A DNA stretch of 64,000 bases from Zobellia alginiliquefaciens (GTDB taxonomy: Bacteria > Bacteroidota > Bacteroidia > Flavobacteriales > Flavobacteriaceae): the NCBI RefSeq assembly GCF_029323795.1, contig NZ_CP119758.1, positions 372,001 to 436,000 on the forward strand, given 5' to 3'. Every line of letters begins with the position of its first letter. Positions within the stretch are counted from its first letter, which is position 1. Positions 55,045-63,947 of the stretch are shown piece after piece. The translations under genes were made by a program, and so were the position numbers. The notes under the pieces were generated by a model. The model was given only the letters and a program-made list of their open reading frames with translations, did no database searches and had not been told where the DNA came from.

Positions 55045-55335
55045 TTATTCTGAAAGTTGTGCTATACAATAGTCCAATTCCCTGATCAATGTATTTATTT
55101 TAAGCTTAGCTTCGGTTTTATTCGTATTACTGCCAAGCATTGAGTTTGCGAGCTTCAACGAGTTGTATTTTTCCTCCCACATAGAGACAGAATCCAACAC
55201 TTTGTCTTTGTCCTCCTTTAGATGATTAAGCTCCTCTTGCAATTTAGCATTGGATTGGTGTAGCACCTCCAACTTATGCAAAAGCTTGCTTATTTTATTC
55301 TCTAACGAGTCTACGACTTTGACTAATTCACTCAT
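55045..55335 (-). CDS. Small coiled-coil protein upstream of zapA
   Basis: Protein of 96 residues, almost entirely heptad-patterned helix (VDSLENKISKLLHKLEVLHQ, then KLQEELNHLKEDKDKVLDSV) with no recognisable domain. It precedes zapA by 15 bases. By analogy with ZapB, a coiled-coil partner of ZapA at the division ring, it may act in cell division, but this is inferred from location and shape; I do not see homology to ZapB itself. Confidence 0.8.
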   Translation of the reverse strand: MSELVKVVDSLENKISKLLHKLEVLHQSNAKLQEELNHLKEDKDKVLDSVSMWEEKYNSLKLANSMLGSNTNKTEAKLKINTLIRELDYCIAQLSE

Positions 55336-55529
55336 AAATCAAACGCAATGCATTTTACACAAAGTTAACATACCTGCCCCTACTTAGCAATACTTTTTTC
55401 AATTATTCTTCAAGTAATACTTTAAGCCTTTAAATAGCGTTGGTTACATAAGAAGTATCATTTTTGACGCTATATATTTTCTAGAATTCAAACCGTTTGG
55501 CTAATTTCGTATCTGTGCCCCTTAGAATT

Positions 55530-57221
55530 ATGAAAAAACTTTTTGCCTTTCTTTTGCTGTTTACTACTGTTGTTGGTGTTTCCCAAGAAAAATACCCCCA
55601 AGATGCATTCCGGTCTCCAGTAGATATTCCCATGGTCCTTGCCGGGACATTCGGGGAATTACGTTCCAACCATTTTCACTCTGGTATTGACATAAAAACC
55701 CAACAACGGGAAGGATTGCCCATTTATGCTATTGCAGACGGAAGTGTTACCCGTATAAAAGTTTCTCATTGGGGCTATGGAAAAGTACTATACATTGCCC
55801 ACCCAAATGGCTACACCTCTGTTTACGGACACCTTCAAAAATTTAGTCCTAAAATTCAAGAGTTTATTAAAAAATTACAGTACAAGAAAAGATCTTACGA
55901 AGTAGAAGACTTCCCTGATTATGCCGAAATAAAGGTGGAAAAAGGAGAAATAATAGCCTACGGAGGAAATACTGGCGGTTCTTCTGGTCCTCACCTTCAT
56001 TTTGAAATTAGAAGCAGTATTTCTGAAAAACCTACGAACCCATTGTTGTACGGTTTTGACGTCCGGGATGCTACAAACCCTACGCTACAAAAGCTGTACG
56101 GTTTTCCTCTTTCTGAAGATGCACAAATCAATCAAAGTAAAAACACCACGCCCCTTAATTTTAAGAGGCAAAAAGATGGAACGTTCTTAGCGGATCCCGT
56201 TAATGCCGTTGGTACAATAGGATTTGGCTTTGTTGGTTTTGACCGTCAAGACCTTGCCGCTAACCACAATGGCGTGTATTCCGTACAGCAATTGGTAAAC
56301 GGAAAAGTGTATACGGATTATGACTTAGAATCATTTTCTTTTGGAGAAACTAGATATATCAATACTCTAATTGATTATTACCATTACGGAAAATACCGTC
56401 AACGCATTCAATTGCTTTACAAATCCCCCGGAAATAAGTTAAGCATTTACAACACGGTTGAAAACGAAGGTAAGATCGATATTCGCGAAGGATTAAGCTA
56501 TAAGGTTGAATTATTGATCAAGGATTATGCAGGCAACGTAACCAAAGCTATCATCCCTGTAGAAGGAAAAAAAGAACTTATAAAGGTCGATAAGGACGAA
56601 AAGAAAACCGAAAACTATGTAATTGCCAAAAAACCTAACAATTATGATCTAGGGGCGGCAAAAGTGTATTTCCCCGCTCATACTTTTTATGACAATTTCT
56701 ATATTGATTTGAAAAAAGATGATGATACGGTCCGCATTCATAATTCTACCGTGGCGGCGCACCGCAACTTCACCATTACTTTTGATGTTTCAAAATATAG
56801 CGAGGCGGAAAGAAAACAAATGTTCATTGCAAGGCTAGACAGCAGGTTAAGACCTTCACATGCCTCAACTTACAAACGCGGGAACACATTTACAACACGC
56901 ACCAGGAACTTGGGCACCTATACTTTGGCGAAAGACACTGTAGCCCCCAGGATAAAGGCTAAAAACTTTAAAGAAAAACAGTGGCTGAACAACTACCACT
57001 ATCTAAGCATACGAATTACTGATGACCTAAGTGGTATAGACACGTATTCCGCAACCTTGAACGGCAAATGGATATTGATGGAATACGAGCCAAAAACCGC
57101 TACGCTAACTTATAATTTTGACGATGTTATTCTTGACCAGAAAGAATGCAAACTTGAAGTTACCGTGACTGACAATGTGGGCAATACCAATACTTTGACA
57201 CATACTTTTTACAGAAAATGA
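55530..57221 (+). CDS. M23-family metallopeptidase (LytM-type)
   Basis: Exported protein of 563 residues from ATG 55530 (MKKLFAFLLLFTTVVGVSQ signal); the frame is open 11 codons upstream only from a TTG. The M23 domain is at the N-terminal side of the mature protein with HFHSGIDIK (His and Asp zinc ligands), GHLQKF and GPHLHFEIR (H-x-H), so the zinc site is complete. The remaining ~350 residues are beta-rich and unassigned, ending in an Ig-like segment (ITDDLSGIDTYSATLNGKW). It should cleave peptidoglycan cross-links or control other wall enzymes. A TonB-dependent receptor gene starts 7 bases after its stop. Confidence 0.9.
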   Translation: MKKLFAFLLLFTTVVGVSQEKYPQDAFRSPVDIPMVLAGTFGELRSNHFHSGIDIKTQQREGLPIYAIADGSVTRIKVSHWGYGKVLYIAHPNGYTSVYGHLQKFSPKIQEFIKKLQYKKRSYEVEDFPDYAEIKVEKGEIIAYGGNTGGSSGPHLHFEIRSSISEKPTNPLLYGFDVRDATNPTLQKLYGFPLSEDAQINQSKNTTPLNFKRQKDGTFLADPVNAVGTIGFGFVGFDRQDLAANHNGVYSVQQLVNGKVYTDYDLESFSFGETRYINTLIDYYHYGKYRQRIQLLYKSPGNKLSIYNTVENEGKIDIREGLSYKVELLIKDYAGNVTKAIIPVEGKKELIKVDKDEKKTENYVIAKKPNNYDLGAAKVYFPAHTFYDNFYIDLKKDDDTVRIHNSTVAAHRNFTITFDVSKYSEAERKQMFIARLDSRLRPSHASTYKRGNTFTTRTRNLGTYTLAKDTVAPRIKAKNFKEKQWLNNYHYLSIRITDDLSGIDTYSATLNGKWILMEYEPKTATLTYNFDDVILDQKECKLEVTVTDNVGNTNTLTHTFYRK

Positions 57222-57228
57222 CACCTTT

Positions 57229-59697
57229 TTGAAGTGCTCTAGACTTATCCTTGTTTTTGCGCTATTCGGTTTTACACTTGCCACAAGTGCACAAACCGCT
57301 ACGCTTACGGGTATAGTTCTAAACAAAGCCAATGAACCTTTAAGAGAGGTACATATTACCACTAACTCCTCCGGCACTTTTTCCGATGAAAATGGATTTT
57401 ACTCAGTGCAAGTAATAGCAGATAAACCCATTACGATAACATTTTCTCATTTAGGACATAAAAATGCCATATTAGAAGACTTAATTTTATCCACCAACGA
57501 AGTTTTTGAATTCAACCCTATATTGAGCGTTGATGCCATACAAATTGATGGTGTAACCATTACTCCTACGGGAAAGAAAATGGTTTCCGGTATTACCTCG
57601 CTAAGCCCAGAAATTGTACGAAATATACCAGGAGCTAATGCTGGAGTGGAAAATATCCTAAAACTGTTACCCGGTGTTTCTTCAAGCAATGAACTAAGCA
57701 CCCAATATAATGTGCGCGGCGGCAACTATGATGAAAATCTGGTATATGTAAATGAGATTGAAGTCTATCGTCCTTTTTTGATTCGCTCAGCTCAGCAGGA
57801 AGGAATGAGTTTTGTGAATAGTGATATGGTTCAAAATGTTCGTTTTTCTTCTGGTGGATTCCAAGCAAAATATGGCGATAAACTTTCATCCGTTTTAGAC
57901 ATCACTTATAAGAAACCCTCAGAAACCGGCGCTCAATTAGACTTAAGTTTTCTAGGAGCGAGTGCCACTGTAGAAACGGTTTCCAAAAACAAAAAACTCA
58001 GTACAATTAGTGGCATTCGGTATAGAAATAATGGCCTACTAGTAAATAGCCAAGAGACCAACTCCAATTTCAACCCTACTTTTGCAGATGCACAAACCTT
58101 TACTACCTATCGGTTTTCCAACAAATTCCATCTAGACTTTCTGGGAACGGTCTCCATTAACGATTACAAGAACGAACCTTTAGACCGGCAGACCAATTTT
58201 GGTACTATTAACGACCCAAAATCACTCAAAATATATTATCAAGGGGAAGAAAACAATCGCTATAACACGGTTTTAGGAGCGTTAAAAGGGAATTATTTCT
58301 TAAACGAAAATACCACACTAAAGCTTATTGCTTCACTCTACCACACTACAGAAGAAGAATATTCAGATGTAATTGCACAATATGCATTAGGTGATATTAA
58401 TAATGATCTTAATAGTCCTTCTTTTGGGAGTGCTACCAATCTACGTGGCATCGGCACACAATTCAACCGCGCTAGAAACGAGCTGGATGCGCTAATTTTC
58501 AACATTACCCATAAAGGAAACCATACCATTGAAAACAAAGTGCTTGAATGGGGAATAAAATATACTCACGAAGACATTCGCGATCAATTGCGTGAATCTG
58601 AATTTATTGATTCCGTTGGTTTTTTTGTTCGCCCACCTTTGCCCGAGTTCAATACCAATGAACCAGAAGAACCTTCCAACTCACCACTTGTTGCTTATGA
58701 TGGTGTTAACGCTATAAATTTTGTCAAGACCGATCGCTTTTCAGGTTTTGTGCAATTTAGCAATAGACTCTCCTTGGCCTCTCATGATTTCCACTATAAT
58801 ATTGGAGTTCGAGCGCAACACTGGACAATTTCAGGAGAAGACATTAAAACCTTATCACAATTTGTTATTAGTCCACGCGGGCAGATGTCTTTAAAACCCA
58901 ATTGGAAAAGGGATATGGTTTTCCGGCTTTCTGGTGGACTTTATTACCAGCCTCCTTTTTATCGTGAACTGCGGGATGCGACCGGAACCATCAATCCAGA
59001 TGTAAAAGCCCAAGAATCCATTCACCTAGTATTGGGCAATGAGTATTCTTTTCACCTTTGGGACCGTCCTTTTACACTTATGAGCGAGGTATACTATAAG
59101 AAATTGAACCACGTAAATACGTATACGCTAGAAGATGTGCGCATACGATATGTTGCCAATAATGATGCTAAAGCCTACGCTTACGGAGCAGATTTAAGAT
59201 TAAACGGAGCTTTTGTTCCCGGCACTGAATCCTGGGTAAGCATAGGAGTATTAAAGACAGAAGAAAATAGCAATGGCCGCGGCTATATTGCCAGACCTTC
59301 TGACCAACGGTTAAAATTGGGTGTATTATTTCAAGATTATATTCCTGAATTCCCCAATTTCAAAATGTACCTTAACCTAGTTTATAACACGGGTGTTCCC
59401 GGTGGTTCCCCAAATTATGCAGACCCTTATCAGTATAATACAAGATTACGTGATTATAAACGTGCAGATTTAGGAATTTCCCATATTTTTGTTGGCGGAA
59501 ACAGAACCTATCAAAAAAACCATTGGTTGCACAGGTTTAAAGAACTGAGCGCAGGATTTGAGATATTTAATTTGTTCAACAATCAAAATTCAATTACCAA
59601 TACATGGGTCAGGGACGTGGATAGCAAACAACAATTTGCAGTCCCTAATTTCATGACAAGTCGCGTGTTCAACCTAAGATTAAGCATGCGCTTTTAA
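57229..59697 (+). CDS. TonB-dependent receptor with CarboxypepD_reg-like domain
   Basis: Outer-membrane receptor of 822 residues. A signal peptide (LILVFALFGFTLATSAQ) is followed by a carboxypeptidase-regulatory-like domain (TLTGIVLNKANEPLREVHI), a plug domain (NVRGGNYDENLVYVNEIEVY) and a 22-strand type barrel ending FNLRLSMRF, a typical C-terminal Phe. It lacks a SusD partner, so it is not a SusC pair. The start is TTG at 57229; the only nearby ATG (57218) is out of frame and ends at once. It starts 7 bases after the M23 gene and is followed 9 bases later by a small secreted protein gene. The ligand is unknown. Confidence 0.9.
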   Translation: MKCSRLILVFALFGFTLATSAQTATLTGIVLNKANEPLREVHITTNSSGTFSDENGFYSVQVIADKPITITFSHLGHKNAILEDLILSTNEVFEFNPILSVDAIQIDGVTITPTGKKMVSGITSLSPEIVRNIPGANAGVENILKLLPGVSSSNELSTQYNVRGGNYDENLVYVNEIEVYRPFLIRSAQQEGMSFVNSDMVQNVRFSSGGFQAKYGDKLSSVLDITYKKPSETGAQLDLSFLGASATVETVSKNKKLSTISGIRYRNNGLLVNSQETNSNFNPTFADAQTFTTYRFSNKFHLDFLGTVSINDYKNEPLDRQTNFGTINDPKSLKIYYQGEENNRYNTVLGALKGNYFLNENTTLKLIASLYHTTEEEYSDVIAQYALGDINNDLNSPSFGSATNLRGIGTQFNRARNELDALIFNITHKGNHTIENKVLEWGIKYTHEDIRDQLRESEFIDSVGFFVRPPLPEFNTNEPEEPSNSPLVAYDGVNAINFVKTDRFSGFVQFSNRLSLASHDFHYNIGVRAQHWTISGEDIKTLSQFVISPRGQMSLKPNWKRDMVFRLSGGLYYQPPFYRELRDATGTINPDVKAQESIHLVLGNEYSFHLWDRPFTLMSEVYYKKLNHVNTYTLEDVRIRYVANNDAKAYAYGADLRLNGAFVPGTESWVSIGVLKTEENSNGRGYIARPSDQRLKLGVLFQDYIPEFPNFKMYLNLVYNTGVPGGSPNYADPYQYNTRLRDYKRADLGISHIFVGGNRTYQKNHWLHRFKELSAGFEIFNLFNNQNSITNTWVRDVDSKQQFAVPNFMTSRVFNLRLSMRF

Positions 59698-59706
59698 GAC
59701 ATACTA

Positions 59707-60360
59707 ATGAAGAAGATTTTTTTTGCCGCACTACTTTTGACCAGCATTTTTGCCAATGCCCAAAAGAACATTTATGAAAGCGACAAGTTTGACGCCCTTA
59801 GTGACAGCCACCAAGTATTGGCCATTATTCCTTTTTTAGCCAATCTTGAACTAAAGGACGATATTTCTCATGAGGAGCTTAATGCACTTGAACAAAAAGA
59901 AGGTTATGCCGTTCAGAATGCGCTTGAAACCTATTTTTCTAAGCGAAAGAAGAAAAAGAAATTCAATGTAGACTTTCAAGATGTAAAAAACACAAATGCA
60001 ATTTTGAAACAAAACAACATTGATTATAATAACATTGATGTGTACACCACTAAACAGCTCAGTGAAATTTTAGGTGTAGATGGCATCATAAGTGGCAACA
60101 TGGACTTGAACGTTCTCCTTTCAAAAGGTATACCAACGGAATTTAGTTTTATGGATTATTTTTCTGGCGATGCCAATTATGGTCGTATAGGCGTTAAAAT
60201 TAGTGATGGCACAAGTGGAAAACTTCTTTGGAAGTATGAGAAGAAAATCAATAAAAAGTCAGGTAAAAATACTACTGACCTCATTGATAGAATGATGAAA
60301 TTAGCGGCTAGAAAATTTCCATACGACCGAGAAAAACGAAAAGACCGAAAACAGAAGTAA
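59707..60360 (+). CDS. Secreted protein of unknown function
   Basis: Protein of 217 residues with a clear signal peptide (MKKIFFAALLLTSIFANAQ). No family recognised with certainty. Segments such as LAIIPFLANLEL, QLSEILGVDGIISGNMD and GVKISDGTSGKLLWKYE resemble the fold of periplasmic lipoproteins and CsgG-like or DUF4136-like proteins that build a nucleotide-binding-type alpha/beta sheet. The very basic C-terminus (REKRKDRKQK) is unusual. Third gene of the M23-TonB receptor unit, 9 bases after the receptor, followed by a terminator. Confidence 0.75.
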   Translation: MKKIFFAALLLTSIFANAQKNIYESDKFDALSDSHQVLAIIPFLANLELKDDISHEELNALEQKEGYAVQNALETYFSKRKKKKKFNVDFQDVKNTNAILKQNNIDYNNIDVYTTKQLSEILGVDGIISGNMDLNVLLSKGIPTEFSFMDYFSGDANYGRIGVKISDGTSGKLLWKYEKKINKKSGKNTTDLIDRMMKLAARKFPYDREKRKDRKQK

Positions 60361-60403
60361 ATTAGGGGCTTAAGTAAAAACTCTTAATTATATAGTAAAT
60401 AAT

Positions 60404-60430
60404 AAAACTCCCTTTCATAAAGGGAGTTTT
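60404..60430. terminator. Convergent bidirectional terminator
   Basis: AAAACTCCCTTT-CAT-AAAGGGAGTTTT, a perfect 12-bp stem with a three-base loop and T-rich flanks, lies between the plus-strand secreted protein and the minus-strand cysteine desulfurase, whose stop codon it overlaps. Confidence 0.88.
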
Positions 60431-61577
60431 ATTTTTCCACAAATTCCTTGAGAGCCTGAACGGTATAGTCCAACTCTTCTTTGGTATTATATTTTGAGAA
60501 CGAAAACCGAACCGAAGGTTTTTCAAGATCTTCGTCCGATAAGATTTCAGTAAGTACGTGTGAACCCAAATCACTTCCAGACTGGCATGCACTCCCTTTA
60601 GAACAGGCTATTCCTTTAATATCTAAATGAAACAAAAGCATCAGAGCTTTCTGTGGGTTAATGGGCAAACAAACATTCACCAAGGTAAACGTACTTTTAT
60701 CCAAATCGCCAGAATGCCCATTAAATTTAGCATTCGGAATCTCTTCTTTCATCTTACCTATAAAATAAGATTTCAACTCACGAACATAAGCCGTTTCAGA
60801 TTCTAGATTATCATACGCCTCTATGAAAGCTGTTTCCAACCCAACAATATTATGGAAAGATTCGGTTCCAGCACGATTACCTCGCTCTTGTGAGCCTCCT
60901 GAAATAAAAGGTTTCAGTCCTGAATTTTTCTTTACGTACGCAAAACCAATTCCCTTAGGACCATGAAATTTATGCGCGGCAGCCGTCAAAAAGTCGGCAG
61001 GAACCTCTTTTACATCCCAAGGATAATGGCCTATTGATTGCACCGTATCCGAATGAAAAAGTGCTCCGCTTGCATGACATAGTTCACATACTGCAGAAAT
61101 ATCTATCTTATTACCAATTTCATTATTAACATGCATTAAACTCACCAACTTTTTAGAATCGTCCTTTGTTAATAGCTCTTCTAAATGCGAAAGTTTTGGA
61201 TTCCCAAAAGGATCCAAATCAACATATATAACCTGGGTTCCTTTTTCATTGGCCAAATCTTCAACTGTATGAAGAACGGCATGATGCTCTATTTTTGATG
61301 TTATAATCGTTTCTACGCCCAAGTCACGAACGGCACAACGTAAGATCATGTTATCCGCTTCGGTACCTCCCGAAGTAAAAACAATTTCTGAAGGGTGGGC
61401 GTTCATGTATTTGGCAATTGTCTTACGGGCACTCTCTACTGCTGTCTTTGCAGATCGTCCAAAACTATGCGTAGAAGATGGGTTGCCATAAAAATTAGCT
61501 AATGCATCTTGCATCTTCACAATGACATTTTCGCGTACCTGCGTAGTGGCCGCATTATCTAAATAAACCTTTTTCAT
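60429..61577 (-). CDS. Cysteine desulfurase (NifS/IscS family)
   Basis: PLP-dependent enzyme of 382 residues that removes sulfur from cysteine for Fe-S clusters or tRNA thiolation. It shows YLDNAATT at the N-terminus, the PLP-binding Lys in AAHKFHGPKG and the active-site Cys in SKGSACQSGSD within a flexible loop. ATG 61577 (MKKVYLDNAATT) is the better start; five codons upstream are in frame. No Fe-S scaffold genes are adjacent, so it may be a general or tRNA-modification donor rather than part of an isc operon. Confidence 0.93.
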   Translation of the reverse strand: MKKVYLDNAATTQVRENVIVKMQDALANFYGNPSSTHSFGRSAKTAVESARKTIAKYMNAHPSEIVFTSGGTEADNMILRCAVRDLGVETIITSKIEHHAVLHTVEDLANEKGTQVIYVDLDPFGNPKLSHLEELLTKDDSKKLVSLMHVNNEIGNKIDISAVCELCHASGALFHSDTVQSIGHYPWDVKEVPADFLTAAAHKFHGPKGIGFAYVKKNSGLKPFISGGSQERGNRAGTESFHNIVGLETAFIEAYDNLESETAYVRELKSYFIGKMKEEIPNAKFNGHSGDLDKSTFTLVNVCLPINPQKALMLLFHLDIKGIACSKGSACQSGSDLGSHVLTEILSDEDLEKPSVRFSFSKYNTKEELDYTVQALKEFVEK

Positions 61578-61679
61578 TACCAAAAAATTCAATTAAGAGC
61601 CTCCAAAATTAGCTGAATTAAAGTTAATTTCTCCCTAATTCAGAATAAACTTGTCCTTTATTTCCTTTAAATTTGGCAC

Positions 61680-62693
61680 ATGAAGAAAACGCTACTTTTA
61701 GGTATTTTAATCCTTTTATCTGCCTGTGATGACGGCGACCTACAAATTGAACGTGTAGATTTTGACACGGTAAGCCTTGCCTCCTGTGGCTTTGAGGACG
61801 ACCCGCTTGACACCACTTTTTTCTTTAAAATAGATGGGGATGAAGCTTTTTTATTAGAGTTGGAAGAAGGGTTGTTGATAGACGAAACTTCTACCGAAGG
61901 CACACTTACCAGCTCTTTGGGCGGCTCTTCTAGTTTGGTCTATAGACTTTTTTCTGATGATGTTTCTTCAGATTATTTCTGTTCCACCATACCTGTATTG
62001 GAACCAACGGTTATAAACGAGAATACGGCTGAAGCCGGAGATATTGCGGTAAACACAAAAGTAACCGCGGTTTCCAAAGATGTAAAAACCTATTCACATA
62101 CCATATTAATTAGCGGTTTGGTTTTGACCAATGAACAAAATGAAAGCATTATAGATTCATCTACCTTAACCTATGGTACCTTTAAAACATCTACACCAAC
62201 AAGTATAAATCTTGAAGTTCCATTTACGGACTACGAGGCTATTACCAATTTTTCCGAATGTACAAGTGCTATTGTTGAAGGTAGCATTAGGTTATACAAA
62301 ACAATAAACGACGAATATGTTTCCTTAGATATTCCTTTGTCGGCTTTGGCAAATGAAGTTACGGAGGTAGATACCCCACGAACGGCAACCTTAGAAAACG
62401 GTGAGTTTAATTATACTGTACTTGATACTGTTGTCACCGATGAGATGATTTGTACAACCGCTGCACTCTCCGAAGAGATTATAAGCCATAACTTTATCTC
62501 TTCCGGCGGGGCTATTAATGTAGAAACGGTAGCAAGCGAACCTGATGGTGCCGGAGCAGTTACCTACACTCATACCATTTCTATTAACACCGTAGTACTT
62601 GTTTTAAAAGGCAATGGTGATGATATTACGGATGAAACACTTGCCGCTCTGGACAATTTTGTTCTAGGTACATATACCACCGTGGGCAACTAA
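61680..62693 (+). CDS. Lipoprotein of unknown function
   Basis: Protein of 337 residues with lipobox LLSAC (lipid-bearing Cys at 16) after MKKTLLLGILI. The mature part is acidic and consists of two similar beta-rich halves, each with a pattern TSA-hydrophobic and a Cys (CSTIPVLEPTVIN ... YSHTILISGLVLTN and CTTAALSEEIIS ... YTHTISINTVVLVL), so an internal duplication is visible. Similar unannotated lipoproteins are common in Flavobacteriaceae. It converges with and overlaps by four bases the Smr gene. No function can be proposed. Confidence 0.85.
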   Translation: MKKTLLLGILILLSACDDGDLQIERVDFDTVSLASCGFEDDPLDTTFFFKIDGDEAFLLELEEGLLIDETSTEGTLTSSLGGSSSLVYRLFSDDVSSDYFCSTIPVLEPTVINENTAEAGDIAVNTKVTAVSKDVKTYSHTILISGLVLTNEQNESIIDSSTLTYGTFKTSTPTSINLEVPFTDYEAITNFSECTSAIVEGSIRLYKTINDEYVSLDIPLSALANEVTEVDTPRTATLENGEFNYTVLDTVVTDEMICTTAALSEEIISHNFISSGGAINVETVASEPDGAGAVTYTHTISINTVVLVLKGNGDDITDETLAALDNFVLGTYTTVGN

Positions 62694-63235
62694 CCGTTCT
62701 GGTAAATATAAATCTCGGTAGCCCCTAAACCATATTTTTGGTAATCCGCATCATAGTATTTGATATTGTCGTAGCGCCTAAAAAGATAATACAGTTCTTC
62801 TTTAAGCACACCTTCTCCTACTCCGTGGATAAACACTACTTTTTGGATGCGTTTACGTATAGCAAACTCCAATTGACCGCGCGCCGTATCCAATTGTAAA
62901 TTAAGCATTTCATGATTACTCATACCCTTACTGGACTTGGTGAGTTGGTGTATATGTAAGTCCACTTCCATTTTGGGCGCATTCCGTTCCTTGGGTTTTA
63001 TAATCTGGGTTCTTCTTTTCTTTGGAAGTTCTTTTTCAGCCTTGATTTGGTTTATTTCGTAATTACTAACCCTAATATCGCCCGTATCTATCCTAACCAA
63101 TTCATTCGACTCAAAATCTAGGGCAAATCCATCGTTCGTTTCAATGGTTACCACACTTCCTAAAATCTTAATTACCTTACCAGAGATAACATCATCTATG
63201 GTCTCTACCTTGTCCCCTATTTGAAAAACGGCCAT
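62690..63235 (-). CDS. Smr-domain protein (DUF2027-like N-terminus)
   Basis: Protein of 181 residues starting at ATG 63235 (MAVFQIGDKVETIDD); six more codons upstream are open but without similarity. The N-terminal half forms a small beta domain (GKVIKILGSVVTIETNDGFA) and the C-terminal half is an Smr domain with VDLHIHQL and VVFIHGVGEGVLKEEL, the signature of MutS2-type nucleases. Stand-alone Smr proteins act on branched nucleic acids or stalled-ribosome mRNA. Its 3' end overlaps the convergent lipoprotein gene by four bases. Confidence 0.88.
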   Translation of the reverse strand: MAVFQIGDKVETIDDVISGKVIKILGSVVTIETNDGFALDFESNELVRIDTGDIRVSNYEINQIKAEKELPKKRRTQIIKPKERNAPKMEVDLHIHQLTKSSKGMSNHEMLNLQLDTARGQLEFAIRKRIQKVVFIHGVGEGVLKEELYYLFRRYDNIKYYDADYQKYGLGATEIYIYQNG

Positions 63236-63297
63236 AATTTGTTTTGTATCCACAAAAATAATGGTAATTTTCGTGAAAGAATTGCTAAACCGTAAAA

Positions 63298-63609
63298 ATG
63301 CAATTAGCCGCCATTCTACTAGTACTTGAAGATTATATGCTGCCTTGCCTGAACAAAAAGCTTTTTGGTATTGATTGTCCTGGCTGTGGTCTTCAACGCT
63401 CTATCGTTCTTTTCTTCAAAGGGGATTTAAGTGCTGCTTTTGATATGTACCCGGCCATTTTTACGTTAATTCCGCTTGTTTTGTTTGCTATTACAAGTCA
63501 ATTTATTCGATTTCGATTTGATACCACTATAAAAATCACCCTTGGTATACTCAGCGGTTCTATTATAGTAGTTAACTATATTTTAAAAATGACTCACCTA
63601 ACCCACTAA
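63298..63609 (+). CDS. DUF2752 small membrane protein
   Basis: Protein of 103 residues with a family motif GIDCPGCGLQRS and two to three membrane helices (MYPAIFTLIPLVLFAITS; ITLGILSGSIIVVNYIL). This is the DUF2752 signature, with a CPxCGxxR-type segment. Function unknown; in Flavobacteriaceae it commonly sits upstream of small CCC-motif membrane proteins, as here, where the next gene begins 4 bases after its stop. Confidence 0.87.
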   Translation: MQLAAILLVLEDYMLPCLNKKLFGIDCPGCGLQRSIVLFFKGDLSAAFDMYPAIFTLIPLVLFAITSQFIRFRFDTTIKITLGILSGSIIVVNYILKMTHLTH

Positions 63610-63613
63610 AAAA

Positions 63614-63943
63614 ATGGAACAACACAAATTGCCCAATGCTACGCTCATTCTTGTATTTGGAATACTCTCAATAGTTACATGCTGTTGCTATGGTATTCTT
63701 GGTCTAATATTTGGAATCGTGGCCTTAGTCTTAGCAAAAAAAGCAACTGCTATATATTTAGAAAACCCAGAAAACTATACAGATTACGGCAATGTAAAAA
63801 CAGGTAAAATTCTAGCTATTATTGGTATTGTGTTAAGTGCCATCTATCTATTAATGACTATTGGTATGATAGCTTTCCTAGGCTTTGATGAAATGCAAGA
63901 CCCAGAGTTAATGCGAGAAAAAATGGAAGAATTGTTAGGATAA
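63614..63943 (+). CDS. CCC-motif small membrane protein
   Basis: Protein of 109 residues. It has two hydrophobic pairs of helices (ILVFGILSIVTCCCYGILGL and GKILAIIGIVLSAIYLLMTI) with the CCC triplet in the first. Similar small proteins are annotated only as CCC-motif or DUF4190-like membrane proteins. It starts 4 bases after the DUF2752 gene and precedes another copy by 4 bases. Function unknown. Confidence 0.82.
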   Translation: MEQHKLPNATLILVFGILSIVTCCCYGILGLIFGIVALVLAKKATAIYLENPENYTDYGNVKTGKILAIIGIVLSAIYLLMTIGMIAFLGFDEMQDPELMREKMEELLG

Positions 63944-63947
63944 GACT

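Noticed and set aside
61668-61675. TAAATTTG as the promoter of the lipoprotein at 61680
   Set aside because: It matches TAnnTTTG but ends only four bases before the start codon and lacks a correctly spaced TTG.
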